This document shows positions 1 to 12,222 of a stretch of 60,000 bases of DNA, piece by piece. Location: assembly GCF_030272615.1 (NCBI RefSeq), contig NC_081406.1, positions 113,431,783-113,491,782 on the forward strand, written 5' to 3'. The notes beneath the pieces are model-generated. The model made no database searches. It was given only the letters and a program-made list of their open reading frames with translations, and had not been told where the DNA came from. Origin of the DNA: Cryptomeria japonica. Lineage: Eukaryota > Streptophyta > Pinopsida > Cupressales > Cupressaceae. The translations under genes and the position numbers were made by a program. Every line of letters starts with the position of its first letter. Within the stretch, counting starts at the first letter, position 1.

Positions 1-22
1 GATCATTTTATAATTGTTGCAG

Positions 23-1734
23 TACGTTCTACCTCTATCTCTCCCAGACCACTTCGACAATAATATCAAGCAAGTCATATATGATCTTGGAAAATACATG
101 AGGTAAGTAGTGATGTTTGTTCAATTTGTTGTATATATATTATATTTGCTATTTGTTTTACTTGTTATGCAATATATTTGTATATTATTTTGTAAAGTCT
201 CGTTTATATATTTTTGCATCTTCAATCTCTTTAATTAGGTGGTTGTCATCTAAAGAAATCCACAAGGAAGATATAAAATATTGGAAGATAAAAATCCCTC
301 ATCTAATGTGTGAAATGCAAAAGTGTCTACCTTCAACTTTTTTCAATGCACAAGAACACTACCTCATACACCAAGTTGAGGAGATCGAATTGTGTGGACC
401 TGTACACACTAGGTCAATGTGGATGGTTGAGAGGCACTTGAAATTTTTGAAGGCTTTGGTTCAACAAAGAGCACATCCTAAGGGTTCTATGGTGGAGGGA
501 TATATGGTATACCAAACTATGGTGTACATTACTGAATATCTTCCTAAGTTTGTAGCAAAAATCCACGTAGATCGCATTTGGGATCCCAACCCCATTAATA
601 AATTCGAAGGGGGGCACTTGATGGGGAAAGGTAGATTGAAGAAAGTGAGAGGTAATTATAAGATGTTATTGTAGTAAATTAATTCTTCATCTTCTAAATA
701 AATCAATTGTAAGTGGTCTATTAATTATTTGTACAGTTGGTCGGGAGTGGGATGCACTACATTTGTATATTGCAAACAATCTTGATTGGTGACAGTGTGG
801 ATTGAACGATGTCAACATTTTGGTCGCACATTAACATGGGATAGTGTCGCTTCATTGGTTAAAGAAGCTCATCGTAATGGAGATTCCAATGTTACACAAA
901 GGGAAATTGATTTAGCATATGGTCTAAGAGATCAACAGGTACGTATAATTTTATTAATCACCCATATGTTTATCAACTCATGATGCAATAATTTTAATAT
1001 GTTAGACATATTGTAGGTCAAACACCACAAGGCTATGTGCTACAATGGTCATAAATTTCGCATCAAACAGTTGGATGACACGAAGAAAACTTGTGATTCT
1101 GGGATAACTGCAGTCTTTGAGGTGACCAATATTTCATCTAGAAACGACATACATCCTCAAGTGTCTCAAAATCGATACTATGGAATTTTGGATGATATAC
1201 TTGAGTGTGACTTTAATTCCTTCAAATTAGTTTTGTTCATCGTCAAATGGTATAGGCTACGACTGAATATAAATGATCTTGATAGAACTGTTATCGAACA
1301 TGATAATGGATTTACAATGGTTAATACAAGGTCATTTGAATGAGTTGGGGATGAGCCCTATGTTCTTCCAAGTCAATGTGAGCAGGTATTTTACTCAGAG
1401 GTTCCACATAAACCGGGTTGGTCATTTGTTGTTAGACATGATCCAAGAGGAAGGTCGATAATGTATAATGTGATGGAAGAAGAAGATACTGAAGAAGTAG
1501 AAGATGATATAGATGATCACGATCGACAGTTACTCGATGATGTTCCTGATGGAAATGTACACGAAGAAGAAGTTGATGATGATGATGGTGTTGCTACTGA
1601 TGATGATGATGATGGTGATGGTGATGGTGATGGTGATGGTGATGGTGATGACGATGACGATGACAAACACAATGGCGATGATGATGATGACGATGGTGAC
1701 AATGATGATGACGATGACGATGACGACGACGATG

Positions 1735-1782
<48 letters not shown>

Positions 1783-1820
1783 GTCATGATGATGAGTTGG
1801 ATGAAGAAGAAGATCAATGA
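23..1820 (+). pseudogene. TNP2-like CACTA transposase, C-terminal exons (DUF4218 + DUF4216 + acidic tail)
   Basis: Visible exons are about 23-102, 239-651, 737-938 and 1017-1820, each bordered by AG acceptors and GT donors. Exons 1-2 encode a DUF4218-like stretch: PSTFFNAQEHYLIHQVEEIE, then LCGPVHTRSMWMVERHLKFL and GSMVEGYMVYQTM. These match the family pattern of a 'GGPVxxRWMYPxERxLxxLK' core followed by 'EGSIAEGY'. Exon 4 carries a DUF4216-like region (YYGILDDILECDF, NGFTMVNT, then EPYVLPSQCEQVFYSEVP) and ends in a long Asp/Glu tail. The catalytic N-terminal part lies upstream of the window. Damage seen: a frame change near 785-792 in exon 3 and a TGA at 1341-1343. The domains are confident; the exact exon 3 structure is less certain. 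Confidence 0.85.
1577..1790 (+). repeat. GAT/GAC trinucleotide array coding poly-Asp
   Basis: Nearly uninterrupted GAT/GAC/GGT triplets in the reading frame of the transposase exon, giving an Asp-rich tail with a short Gly-Asp alternation near 1615-1650. The longest pure GAT run is near 1739-1780. Expansion of an acidic C-terminus by replication slippage is the simplest explanation. Confidence 0.9.
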
Positions 1821-1970
1821 CATGAATGAAATGTATGAGATGCGATTATTATATTATCTATTTAATATTGATATCTTGAGAGAAATTGATTTGACTTATA
1901 TGGTTACATAATTAATTCATATGTTTTGAATTCTAATGCCATTACTTAATTAATTCATGATGCACCTCTA

Positions 1971-2280
1971 GCTATGTGATAGATGGTGATTTAAAATACA
2001 TATGTGATGGATTACATGCTTATGATGATACATGTGACATTTTTTGAACTTTGTGTTTATTTATGGAATGTGGACTACTTATTAGCTATGTGATGGATGG
2101 TGATTTATGATATGTATGTGATGGATTACATGTTTATGATGATACATATGTGATTCTTATGATGCTCAATTACATATATGATGATACATATGTGATGCTT
2201 ATGATGCTTATTATGCTTATGATACTACAGTATTTATTGTTTATCAAATTACAAATGTAATGCTTATGATGCTCAATTGT
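1971..2280 (+). repeat. Diverged tandem repeat, about 114-bp unit
   Basis: A block starting GCTATGTGATAGATGGTGAT at 1971 recurs at 2085 with few changes; each copy holds GTGATGGATTACATG and TTATGATGATACAT. Shorter CTTATGATG motifs continue to about 2280. It lies between the two CACTA genes and has no coding capacity. Confidence 0.7.
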
Positions 2281-2589
2281 TGGTGCAAGAACCTAAACCC
2301 CTTTGACGAGGATCCTATATAGTCTCATGGATCGACAGGTATAAGTCAATACACCTTATAGAAATAATATATTTTTTAAAAATTACAAGAAAAACAAACT
2401 TCCTTAGTTTTTCAAACATCAACATTAGCAGCAAATCTAATACAGTTATCAACACTTGAGGCCCCAGTTGAACTTACTCAAATTTTAATCTCAACATCAA
2501 CTTTATGGCTGACTTCTTCATCAATATTACCCTCATTTGCAAAATATCTCTCTCATTACCAACTAACTCTCTCATTTGATGGTGCATAG

Positions 2590-5500
2590 GTATCACCAAA
2601 TAGGTATTTGTTAGATGTGTCTTCCTCAAGTGAGGGAAATGCAGGAATAGAAGAGGAAAGTGAGACATGTAGTAGATCTCAAATAGGGAGATCAACTAGA
2701 GGTCAAAATATTAGAAGAAAATTCAATAAACGCATGGAATTTTTTCTTGCTCAAGGGGGGTCATGTTCTTATGATGATGAGACCAAAGGCGACATTGAGG
2801 TGCCCTTGAGGTACAAACATCTACTGAAACAATGTGTACCCAAGGAACTTCCTCCAATAAACACTAATTTTTGTGTTAATGAGAGGATATATAACATAGC
2901 ACCTTCATCGTTACATGGTTTGGGCCTATTTTCCATGGATAGCATAAAGGTCTGTTACAACAAAGTTGCTGAATTGATGGAGTTTGTTGGACCTTGTTAC
3001 AATTATAATGATTGGATGCAGATTGTTCGATATAAAAAAAGTATGTGTAGGTATGCACTGTCAGCCAATTATATACAACAAAAAGATAATGATCAAAGTA
3101 AATGAGTGGTTGTATACATTGATGGAAGGCCAAAAGCAACAGGGAATATTACAGGTTTTATAAATAGTACATGACCTGGGTCAACTAATAAGCAACCCAA
3201 TTGCATATTTGAGGCACGTGAGGGAAATTGTGTGTTTGTATGTGTGATAAAATCAATAAGTGCAGGGGAAGAGCTGCTAATCGATTACAATTTGAATCGT
3301 ATAGATACAAACAAAGTTACTATCATGGGGGTGGTACGTACTATATATATACCATTTAAGCCAACTTCCAATTAATGAATCCAATAAACCATTGTATTAT
3401 TAAGTTTTTTTGCTAAGTCTATTGGTTTCATTTCACTAACATTTTTATATTTTTTCTTTGTCACAGAGCCAAATGGATCCACCACATAGCACAGATAGGG
3501 GTGTAGGTCTGACACTTCTACGGAGCAGGTAAACCTCATTGTAATTGTACAAATTAGATAGAATCAAACTGTTACATTATGATCTTTTCTTGAGTGTTTT
3601 GAAGTAATTTTGATAGTGTTAATTATATTCTTGTCACAGACAGATGTTCGGGATAAGGGAAAGGAACCTGCAGTACCTCAGTAGCTCCATAGGGATGTGA
3701 GGCAGTCGACAGTGTTATGCGCTGATGACATCGCACTTACCGCAAACCCTATGCAATTTGTACATAAGAATATTAGAAAAATTAGGCAAGAGACTCTTGA
3801 TTTGGCAACCATAAGTCCTCAGACTGATGAGATAACAAAGAGGGTGCAACTATTGTTGACGACAATGGAAAACTTGCAAGTAAGTAGTAATGAAAGCTTT
3901 AATCATAACAAAAGTTCAATAATGGTTTATATTTTTATCTCTTTTATGTCATTAACTAAAATATGTATGTGTTGTTTTTACAGAAATTTATAGGACCTCA
4001 TCATCTTGGTGGCGTTGTTTAGGGTATTGCGAGTAGTTCAGGTGATGACCATGTTCTATATGTTAAAACCACTCCTTTGGACTTGTGAACTTGCTTTTTT
4101 CATGTTTTACATATTTAATGTATTACTTTTCAAGTGCTAACATGGGTCTGAGGTCAAGCCCAATTGTATCGCCGACTGCAATGTCGGCAACACGTAGCAT
4201 GCAAACATTGTCTGTTGCACCAGCTCGTGTTGACCCACCCACTGGTGGTAGATCCCTCTTTTTCTCTCTCTTTCATTATGTGTTTATTACCCTTGAAGTG
4301 TTCTTTCTTGGAGGCATTTCATAGTGGATTCATTTACTATGGCAGGAGATGCACATGAGGATGCGCCAGAGGCAAGTACTGCTGATAACATACCATCATT
4401 TCCTGGATCTTCCCGTATTTCTAGTACAAGAATGTTGCAGGCCACATTGGTGGTGAGCGACGAAGAAATGATTCCCTTGAAGATACAGAAGGTTCCAGGT
4501 ACTTTAAAAATATTATTATATATAGTCTAATTGTAATTTACTTACTGATCACTCATTTTGGACTAATGATCCCATGTTTTTTTTACAGGAAATGATATTT
4601 TTTATAAAAACTTAATGACATTTCATTGCAGATATTTGGGCCCACCATACATAAAAGGTGGAACAACATACGTGAACTAACCCTTATCCACTATTTTGAT
4701 TTCATATCATTGCTAGAATAGTTTTCCTTTCATCCATTTCTTGAACTATATCAAAGGTAGCTTCAGTTTCTTTCTAAATCTAACAGGTTTGTTTTTGCTT
4801 TTAAGGTGGAATGACCAAGAAAAAAAGTTAAAAGATGAACTCACAAACCGTATGGTAGGGTTGTTTGGAAATGACACATCCGACAAGACTAAGCTCTTGG
4901 AAAAAGCTGGCACATATCTGAAGTATGTGAGGGACCAATATAGGACACATTTAGAGAAGAACGTAAAGTATGAGCGTCCCCCCATGATTCCAGAGAGGGA
5001 GTGGAAGGACCTGATTTTGGATGCAAAGGAGAAAATTGAAAGGAAAAAAGGAAATACACCACCAGACACCAGAAGAAGGTATGTGATACTATTAAGAATG
5101 TGAATATGTACTAATTATTCATTATATTTATATAATATAACATATTTCAAACTTTTCATAGATTGAGTGACACATCAAAGGCAACCAAGGCAAGACAAGA
5201 AAAGCATGGGCAACACAAACTCGGCTCTAGTGGTTATATGAAACTTGCCGCACAAATTGTAAGAATCAGTAAATTAAGTATCACATCAAAATATTTATAA
5301 ATTGTAAACAATTTTTTTTTGATCAAACAATACAAGCAAAATTCACAATACTAAGCAAAAATGCAAGGCTCTGAATTCAATAGAGCGCCCACAGAAGATG
5401 ACAAGAGAATTGGCTACCAAAAAGGCTATATAGCCATGGCTGAACAGCTATGAGAATTGAGTGGGCAAACATGAGATTCTGATGCATCTGTCACAATGGT

Positions 5501-6291
5501 AATTAAGCTAAATGAAAATTATTCCAAATTGAATACTTAACCAATAATCTATTTGATGTTAGGTTTCAACATAAAGTGACTATATTTTTTTTAAATAAGC
5601 AAGCAATGATAACACTGCGCATGACATTGCAATGCAGCATGATAATCATGGAACAGAACCTGTACATGAAGGTCCGGATGTGCATCCTAGTAGTGGAGGT
5701 ATTCATTTGCTATTCAAATTTTTTTATGTAATTATTATTACAATTAAAAATCTTAAATTGAAAATGAGTGTAGTAATTAATGTAACCTTTATTGTTAATA
5801 TTTTATAGCATGTAGTCAGTGGTGACCAAGTGGAGCATGATCCAAGTAGACAACATCAGGAACGTGATGTTCCCCAATCAGGTAAAGAGGACCACTATTA
5901 TTCCTTTAAACAAATTTAATTGCAATTGGTGTATTGATTAATGCAACATTTCGTATTTCAACTCTAGAGGATCTAGAGGGTGCTCAACATGTCGAGGTTG
6001 AGGCTAGACAAAATGATGTGGCCCCATCAGATAAAGAGTGTAACGGTTGTGTTCTTTAAATTAATGAAATACTTGTAACAATAATAAAAAAATGTTTTTA
6101 ATTTAACCCAATTCTTTGTTATTGCAAAGGACCCCCCTTTGGTTCAACATCCTCGTCCTTTGTATAGGACTAGGCATACATCAAGAGCATGAGAAGAGGG
6201 CATAACATCCGCAGATGGAGGAAATGATGAAGAAACCGATGTTCCACTTAGTCTTTTCATAGCTTCAAAAAAAAAACAAAGAAATAAATGA
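2590..6291 (+). pseudogene. Second CACTA gene: SET-domain-like region joined to a plant Transposase_24-type region
   Basis: Large first exon 2590-3333 keeps one frame apart from two TGA codons (3103 and about 3163). It encodes SET-like signatures in order: NIAPSSLHGLGLFS (G-x-G S-adenosylmethionine loop), ELMEFVGPCYNYNDWMQIV, YIDGRPKATGNITGFINST, PNCIFEA, VFVCVIKSISAGEELLIDYN. The last fits the family's GEEL-x-x-x-Y end; the usual N-H-S motif reads N-S-T. Further exons by GT/AG signals are 3467-3529, 3640-3879, from 3984, 4806-5078, 5162-5258 and a final one 6130-6291 ending TGA. The 4806-5258 part (WNDQEKKLKDELTNRMVGLF; YLKYVRDQYRTHLEKN; RPPMIPEREWKDLI; SKATKARQEKH) resembles PF03004 Transposase_24. 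No start codon is certain; upstream exons may exist. Whether SET and transposase parts are spliced into one protein is inferred from orientation and continuous exon spacing. Confidence 0.65.
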
Positions 6292-6339
6292 TTGTAATCT
6301 ACCTTATTTGATAATGACTGATTTTTATGTGTAATGAAT

Positions 6340-6510
6340 GTAATTATGTGCTAATGAATGTTCATGAATGATATGTGTTGATGATTATTGATGAATGTTG
6401 CGTTTTAATGAAAGTTAATGAATTTTATGTGTTAATGAATGTTATGTGATAATGAATGAATGTTATATTTTAATAATGGATGAAAGAATGAATGAATGTT
6501 AGATGTTAAC
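6340..6510 (+). repeat. Degenerate minisatellite of TTAATGAATGTTATGTG type
   Basis: AATGAATGTTATGTG-like units with short variations follow the end of the second CACTA gene. This may be a 3' untranslated or subterminal part of the element. No clear TAGTG terminus follows directly. Confidence 0.55.
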
Positions 6511-6924
6511 GGGGAATTTAGAGTGATGTTGGGGGGCGGGGGAGGGGCCAAATGAGCTTCCACCTTCACGTGGTTGGCCCTGTTAAGTAGAGAATATTAA
6601 ACTATTCTCGAAACAAAGCGAAGCTCAATTATAAGATGTGAAATGTTTGAAAGGTGAGAGTCCACAAACATATGTGAAATGTTTAAGTAGGCCTCCCAAT
6701 GAAGTGGATCTCATAGACACGAAGAATCCTATATAGAGAATCATTGAGAGCCCTTGAAGAAGAAAATTTGAACTTCGATAAAGCAATACATGATGGAGGA
6801 ATATCTTGCAAGAGGAAATCAAAGTCATTATGGTGTCATCTAGATCTGAAATGTGGTCTACTTTTCAAAAAAGTAAAGATGCTTGATATGAATGTGTCAT
6901 TGATTTGACAATTTCTAATGTCTA

Positions 6925-7182
6925 GTAGATGACTTTGATGCTCTCAAATTGTTCTTGAAGCTTATATGGCTTGGTTCTGATCCTTATAAGCTTTTAGACT
7001 GATTTAGGCACTATGATCTCACTGCAAATTTATCATTTATTGGTTGTTCTTTTGTTAATAGTGACATTTATCACTACTTTCATCTGAGGCAATCACTTCT
7101 TGATAGTCAAAAGGTTGCTCGAGGTCAAGTTATATCATGGAAAAATGAACACGGAGAAGAACTTCTGTTTTTAAGTAACAAG
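6925..7182 (+). pseudogene. Exon-like fragment of an unrecognised gene
   Basis: An 86-codon stretch flanked by an AG (6923-6924 context CTAG) and a GT (7183-7184), open except for one TGA early on. It encodes a protein-like sequence of balanced composition, including DLTANLSFIGCSFVNSDIYH, FHLRQSLLDSQKVARGQVIS and WKNEHGEELLFLSNK. It does not look like retroelement protein and I do not recognise the family. I see no companion exon within 1 kb either side. It could be a gene fragment captured by a transposon, possibly by the CACTA element to its left, or the remnant of a host gene. Confidence 0.4.
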
Positions 7183-10100
7183 GTATAGATCTACATTCTG
7201 CATGACACTTTTGTAAATCCATGCATATATTGCTCTTATATATAATTTACTTTGTTAAAGAAATGCTTGTTATTATTATTCCAAAGAGGTTTACCTTGGC
7301 TGGGCATGATTTGAAGGAAAATCTCTTCCCGCATAGGTGTGGAAAGAAAGCATCTAGATCCTGTGTGTAAAACTTATATCCTTTCATAATCATGCAAGCA
7401 TAACTTTCACAATCAAAGCCAAGTCTTGTCCAAAAAGATGCAACTTCCCCATCAAATGGGGAGGTAACTCCCCCAAAAAAAGCTTAGCATCATGCCCTCT
7501 AAGGGAAATTCATTGCTGCAAACTAAATTGTATGCCTTCCATGACCATTCAAGAATCCCTTAATAGTGTCCCACACTAAGAGTGGCAATATATAACTATC
7601 TGGGTACTCTAATATTCCTTCCTCCCATCCCAGTGCAACATACCAATGCACAAATGACCATAGATTTGTGGATATAGATAGTCCACATTTAAGTCATCTC
7701 ACTATAGCCAATTGATGCAGGGGCATTTTCAAATTCAAATCATGGGATTCTTGAAGAATCAAACTCCTCTTGATTTGTTTTTAGGTTTTGAAACACTTAA
7801 GGATAGTTTTGGTTTATTTTCATGTTGATGTAATAAGTCACCCCACCTTGTAAGCCTATGCCCTAGGTAGGTGTGTTATAAACCACCTTGGGTATATGGA
7901 AATTGGGTTTATTCATGCCTTGAAGGAATTTTTAGTGCATTTGAAGATTTTTAAGTGTCTTAGGGGTCAATTAATGTCTAGGTGTGTTTAGGAGGACAAA
8001 ATGTCAAAAGTTGTCAAAAGTTGTCAAGCAACTATGACAACTTTTAACCCAAAATTGCAACTTCCTCCAAACCACCATGTTGGTTTCCAAAATCAGTTGA
8101 TAAATATTGGAATGGTAATTAAAGGTCTAATTCCAACCTTTGGCAATGTTTTTGAAGGAAAATGAAAGTTTTGTGAACAAAGAAACCAATAAAAATCTGT
8201 CTTTTTCCTGCATTTTGCTGCTATTTCCCATATTCCATATAGTATAGCTTTCTCCAGGGCATAAAACCTCTTGAATATGAAATTCACGTGTCCTACCTTT
8301 CCAATGCAACAAGTCTGAGCCTCTAACTCTTCTAGAGCCATGAGAAAAGTGGTTTTTTGTGAAGGTACCCTGGATTTGACAGTCTACCTAGGGTTTGACA
8401 GCAAATATGAGTTTTTCTTGCTGATACCTCATGGGATTTGTATGGCCTTTGGGGTGAAGCAAGTGGTCAAAATTTAATTTAATATTTCCAAGACCTTTTG
8501 TAGGGAAGTGACAAGTAAAGGCGAGGGTTTGAAGTTTTAGAGGTGGGCATCTCTATGTGACCACCTTGGCTGGGTAGGCATCCGACCCCACAAAAGATGA
8601 TAGAGGTGGAACCAAGGGCTATAACTTGGTAATTTATGCTTTATCCATGTCCCCCACATGTCTCAGGTCTTTCTTTTCCCAGGCAGCAGGTTTTGAGTAT
8701 ACTTCCTTTGTTAAGGTGGCCTAATTAGTGCTATTAGGCCTAGGAGTGAAGTTGGGTTTATAACCCTTAGACATTGGATCTACCAAAACCCTTTTTGAAT
8801 ACTTTGGAAATCACTTTAATGAAACAAAATCCACTCTCATTTGTAGAGGTCATTTGATAAATTAACAAGAAACCTTAAGTTTTTCAGACTGGCAGGGCTA
8901 CTCGGCGTGACAGGCCTAATTGTAGCAGGAGTACTAATTTTTCTCAATACATCATGTTTGATGATTGGAACAGGTATATTAACCCTATAGGATAGTAAAT
9001 CAAGGTATTGGAGGTCCCCATTTCCTTAAGAAGTGTGTTTCCACCTTTGGTTGGGTGTAGTGGCCTTTGAGTCCTGAGAGACTTTTGTGAGACAATGTGG
9101 GATTGGCATTGTCCAGATGGCTTAGTAAGGGGAGAGGTATGAAAACAGTCAAATTGAAATCAATCCAACCCTTGATGTCTTTGTAGAAGTTGTAGGGTCC
9201 TTGTTTGGGGTTCTTGAGTGAAGGATCCTATCTCAGCAACAAGGGCTCTGCATCACCAATGGGTGGATTAAATCCATACAATTGCGTAGCTTGTAGATCT
9301 AAAACAATGACACATTTAAAACTCATCATCACATCAATAACTTGCAAACCGAGATACAAAGAAATACCATATGGATCTCAAGACAAAGACACTAAATCAA
9401 CTCCAAATCTGATTTGCCAAACTATTCCACTAGTCAAGGAATCCATCAAGAAAATATTATAGAGATGATGAGGGACTAATGATTGCATACCAACATCTCC
9501 TCAACAAGAAAGTTGCAAACAACCTCCTTGAATCATGCACTAAACATGCATGCAAACCCACAACTATCTTTCATCTAGAACCACCTATTGATGTTTTTTT
9601 ATGCACAGCGAACACAATAAAATACCAAGGTATTCTATCATCTCTTGAACAAAGAAACTTTGAATGCTAAACAAAGTGATCAATCAAAGCAACTCCAAGG
9701 TTTACAATACGAACTATGCAACTTAATTGCATGGGATAGACTTAGTGAATATGGTGTGATTTTGCTGGAATCACAAGGGGGCTTACATTTTTCTTGAACT
9801 CTACCGGAACTTGGACTCTACACTAACTTGCTTGGAAAATAAAAGACAAAAGAGATAAAGAATGACCCAGATTGACTATCAAATCAACTGTCGAGATAAT
9901 ATAGTGAAACCCTAATTAGGGCTTGTTATAACAAACTCCATTCTAGCCAATTAAATAATTACATTGAATAGGACACATGTCCACCTTGAATTCTAACCAA
10001 TGAGGAAATAGGTTAGGTATGCTTGAACAAACTTTGATGCATTGCAATGTGTAACTAGCTCATTCATTAGATGAATCAAGTACGATGAACTTGGACATGT

Positions 10101-11570
10101 CAATGTGGCTTCACTTGATTAGGTTGACGATGATTGGATGCCAACTCAACTTTCCAAGTCGATCATCACAAAGCTTATGTGATTGAGCAATATCTCTTGA
10201 TAATCAATGTTATCTAGTTTTCTCAACATGATGAATGTGGTGGGAAATATTCCCAAATTGTATCATCTAGATGATCAAGTCCTTAGCTTTTGATTAATTC
10301 TTCTGAAACTATCTACTTGATCATGTTTGTGTCCTTCCATCTTCCTGATAGTTCTTGATCCTTTTATGTGACCGTGTGCTTAATGAAGTATATGTTTGAT
10401 GATGCTTGGTCCTCCTTTTGTTGCATCTCCATACCGATGATGCTTGCTTCAACTTCATGGTGCATATATTTGACTTGAATGGCTTGCTTTGATGAAATCC
10501 TCTTTGAGATTCAAAAATCTACCTCTTTGTGGGGTAATTCACCTTGGTGAATATGTTTGATATAGACTTTGTAATGCCTAGGCTTGATGTAGAACCCACT
10601 TATTCTTGATCTATCCAACCTTGATCACCTTTGTAACTCTGACTTGAATACCTTGATCATTGGTGATTGATGTCTTACATATGGCCTATCGTGTTGTAGA
10701 TCCCTTCATGTTAAAGCAATCCTTATTGATTTCTCCTTATTCTACTGATTGCTATTCTTGGATTTTCAAAGGGAATGCAAGATAGTCTTCTGTTTCTTCC
10801 TTGTTGAATCCTCATAATATCTTGATCATCATTTGACATTGTCCTTGCACCTTGAGATGCTCCTTCCTTTGTATTGCATTGTTGAAAGCTTTGAATAGGT
10901 TTAGCTCCTCATGTTGCCATCCTAAACTCGTGAATCTTGGTGTTGATATTGATGTGAAAACCCTCCGTGATGCCAATGTCCTCTTTCATGCCTTGAAGCC
11001 TCCTTTCATCAAGTGTCTTCATCCTTGCATTGAAGCATGATCTTGGCATGCTCTATGTGCTGGGTAAGGTGTTCTTTTCCTTGTAATGAAGTCCTCATGA
11101 CATCCTGAAAGCAAGAAAGAACATATCGTGAATGAAATGAAAAACAAATAATGCATCACAAATAAATTTAATCTGATTTTATACCCTAATTCACAAACCT
11201 GCTCCCTAATTCTTCTCCTCTTAATTGGTTGCAAATTGAATTTGATGAGCATTTGATATTTGTTTTATATGCTTCCTTTTTACCTTTGCCTTCATTTCAC
11301 CTCCATAGGTCGGCCAACCCAATAATTGTTTATTAAGTTCATGAATTTACCTTCCTTCTAGCTGACTTAAGGTGCTCTTCTCTTGCTGAGTGGGTTTGGA
11401 CTCCTCTCATGCACAGATTTAGGCACAAATAACAAGAAGGTTTGCACAGATTGGGGTCAACAATGTAGAAAATTACTAATTTTATCCTTTAAACGTTTGC
11501 ATTTTTCCTCAAAAAAAGGCCAACTTAGGGCTATTTTACCCCTGAGTGGGTTTGAAAGGCTCATATGCAC
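7183..11570. other. Unassigned intergenic sequence
   Basis: No long ORF and no motif I can assign. The style suggests old transposon-derived DNA. ORFs up to 87 codons on either strand show no recognisable domain. On the minus strand near 11100 a TGCTTTCAG followed by a short open stretch resembles a splice acceptor, but nothing around it supports a gene. Confidence 0.5.
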
Positions 11571-11577
11571 AAACTAG

Positions 11578-11752
11578 AGGTGAGAGAGAGAGAGAGGGTG
11601 AGAGGAAGAGATAATGACCTGGAGAGGGTAGAGAAAGAGAAGTAGAGAGGGAGAGAAGAAGAGAGGGATGGAGAAAGAGACCTAGAGAGGAGAGAGAGAA
11701 GAGAGATAGTAGAGAGGGATAGAGAAGAGAGATAGAATAGAGATACCAATGC
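11578..11752 (+). repeat. GA-rich purine tract
   Basis: About 175 bases almost entirely of A and G on the plus strand, built from GAGAGA runs and GAGAGGGAGAGAAG-like units. It is a simple-sequence tract next to the palindrome at 11789. Confidence 0.9.
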
Positions 11753-11759
11753 CAATCTT

Positions 11760-12222
11760 TTTCTATAAAAAATTTTTTTCTGAAAAATCGGCCTACCGTC
11801 GGAATTTTGACATCAAAGCGTAAAAATTTTGATAGAGGAGTGTTGTCAGATGCACAACATCCTCATCGAAGCTCTCCTGGGGACCGTCGTAATTCCGCCG
11901 CCAAGGGTTTCAAATTACGATGGCCTCCAGGAGAGTTCTGATGAGGATTTTGTGCATCTGACGACAATCCTCTGTCAGAATTTTTATGCTTTGATGTCTG
12001 AATTCTGACGGTAGACCGAGATTGAGATGGTATTCTTTTTGGGTATGACTATCAATGGTAGTCGTCAGAAAGGATGGGCTGATGTCAGAATTGCGACGAC
12101 AACAAGGATAGTCGGAACTTCCAACAAAAAGTTTTTGACGGCTTTTTTTGTCAGTAGTGCGACAAAAATGCATCGGACTACCGATGATTTGCCGTCAAAA
12201 TTTTGACCTGAATGTACTAGTG
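11760..12222 (+). mobile_element. CACTA-type right terminal/subterminal region
   Basis: The block ends ATGTACTAGTG at 12222, the TAGTG-3' end expected of CACTA elements. It is filled with short repeats of GTCAGAATT-CGACG and CCGTC-AAATTTTGAC type on both strands, as in CACTA subterminal regions. A matching CACTA left end is not in the nearby sequence. It could be the right end of the element whose genes occupy 1-6291. Confidence 0.5.
11789..12018. repeat. Long imperfect palindrome (arms about 105 bp, loop about 17 bp)
   Basis: Left arm about 11789-11894 starts CGGCCTACCGTCGGAATTTT; right arm about 11913-12018 ends AATTCTGACGGTAGACCG. The inner arms pair CTCTCCTGGGGACCGTCGTA with TACGATGGCCTCCAGGAGAG. 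Mismatches are scattered. The spacer is about 11895-11912. A transcript would fold into a long hairpin. Confidence 0.85.

Larger units (their letters stand above)
1..6540 (+). mobile_element. CACTA (En/Spm) DNA transposon, 3' part, decayed
   Basis: Two consecutive plus-strand multi-exon genes define this element: a TNP2-like transposase C-terminus (23-1820) and a second gene with a Transposase_24-like region (2590-6291). CACTA elements usually encode such a pair, the larger protein acting on the ends and the smaller one binding subterminal repeats. The left end lies outside the window. No TAGTG terminus is evident just after 6540. A CACTA-type right end does occur at 12222 and could belong to this element if intervening DNA was inserted later, which is inference. 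Both genes carry stops, so the element is not autonomous now. Confidence 0.8.

Noticed and set aside
1517-1823. Minus-strand poly-Ser and poly-Ile ORFs
   Set aside because: They are reverse readings of the GAT repeat coding poly-Asp on the plus strand.
4085-4358. Overlapping ORFs of 79 and 64 codons as separate genes
   Set aside because: They fall among exons and introns of the second CACTA gene; the longer one begins in an intron-like stretch.
9205-9670. Two short ORFs (85 and 63 codons)
   Set aside because: No recognisable domain, no splice or promoter context, composition like the surrounding non-coding DNA.
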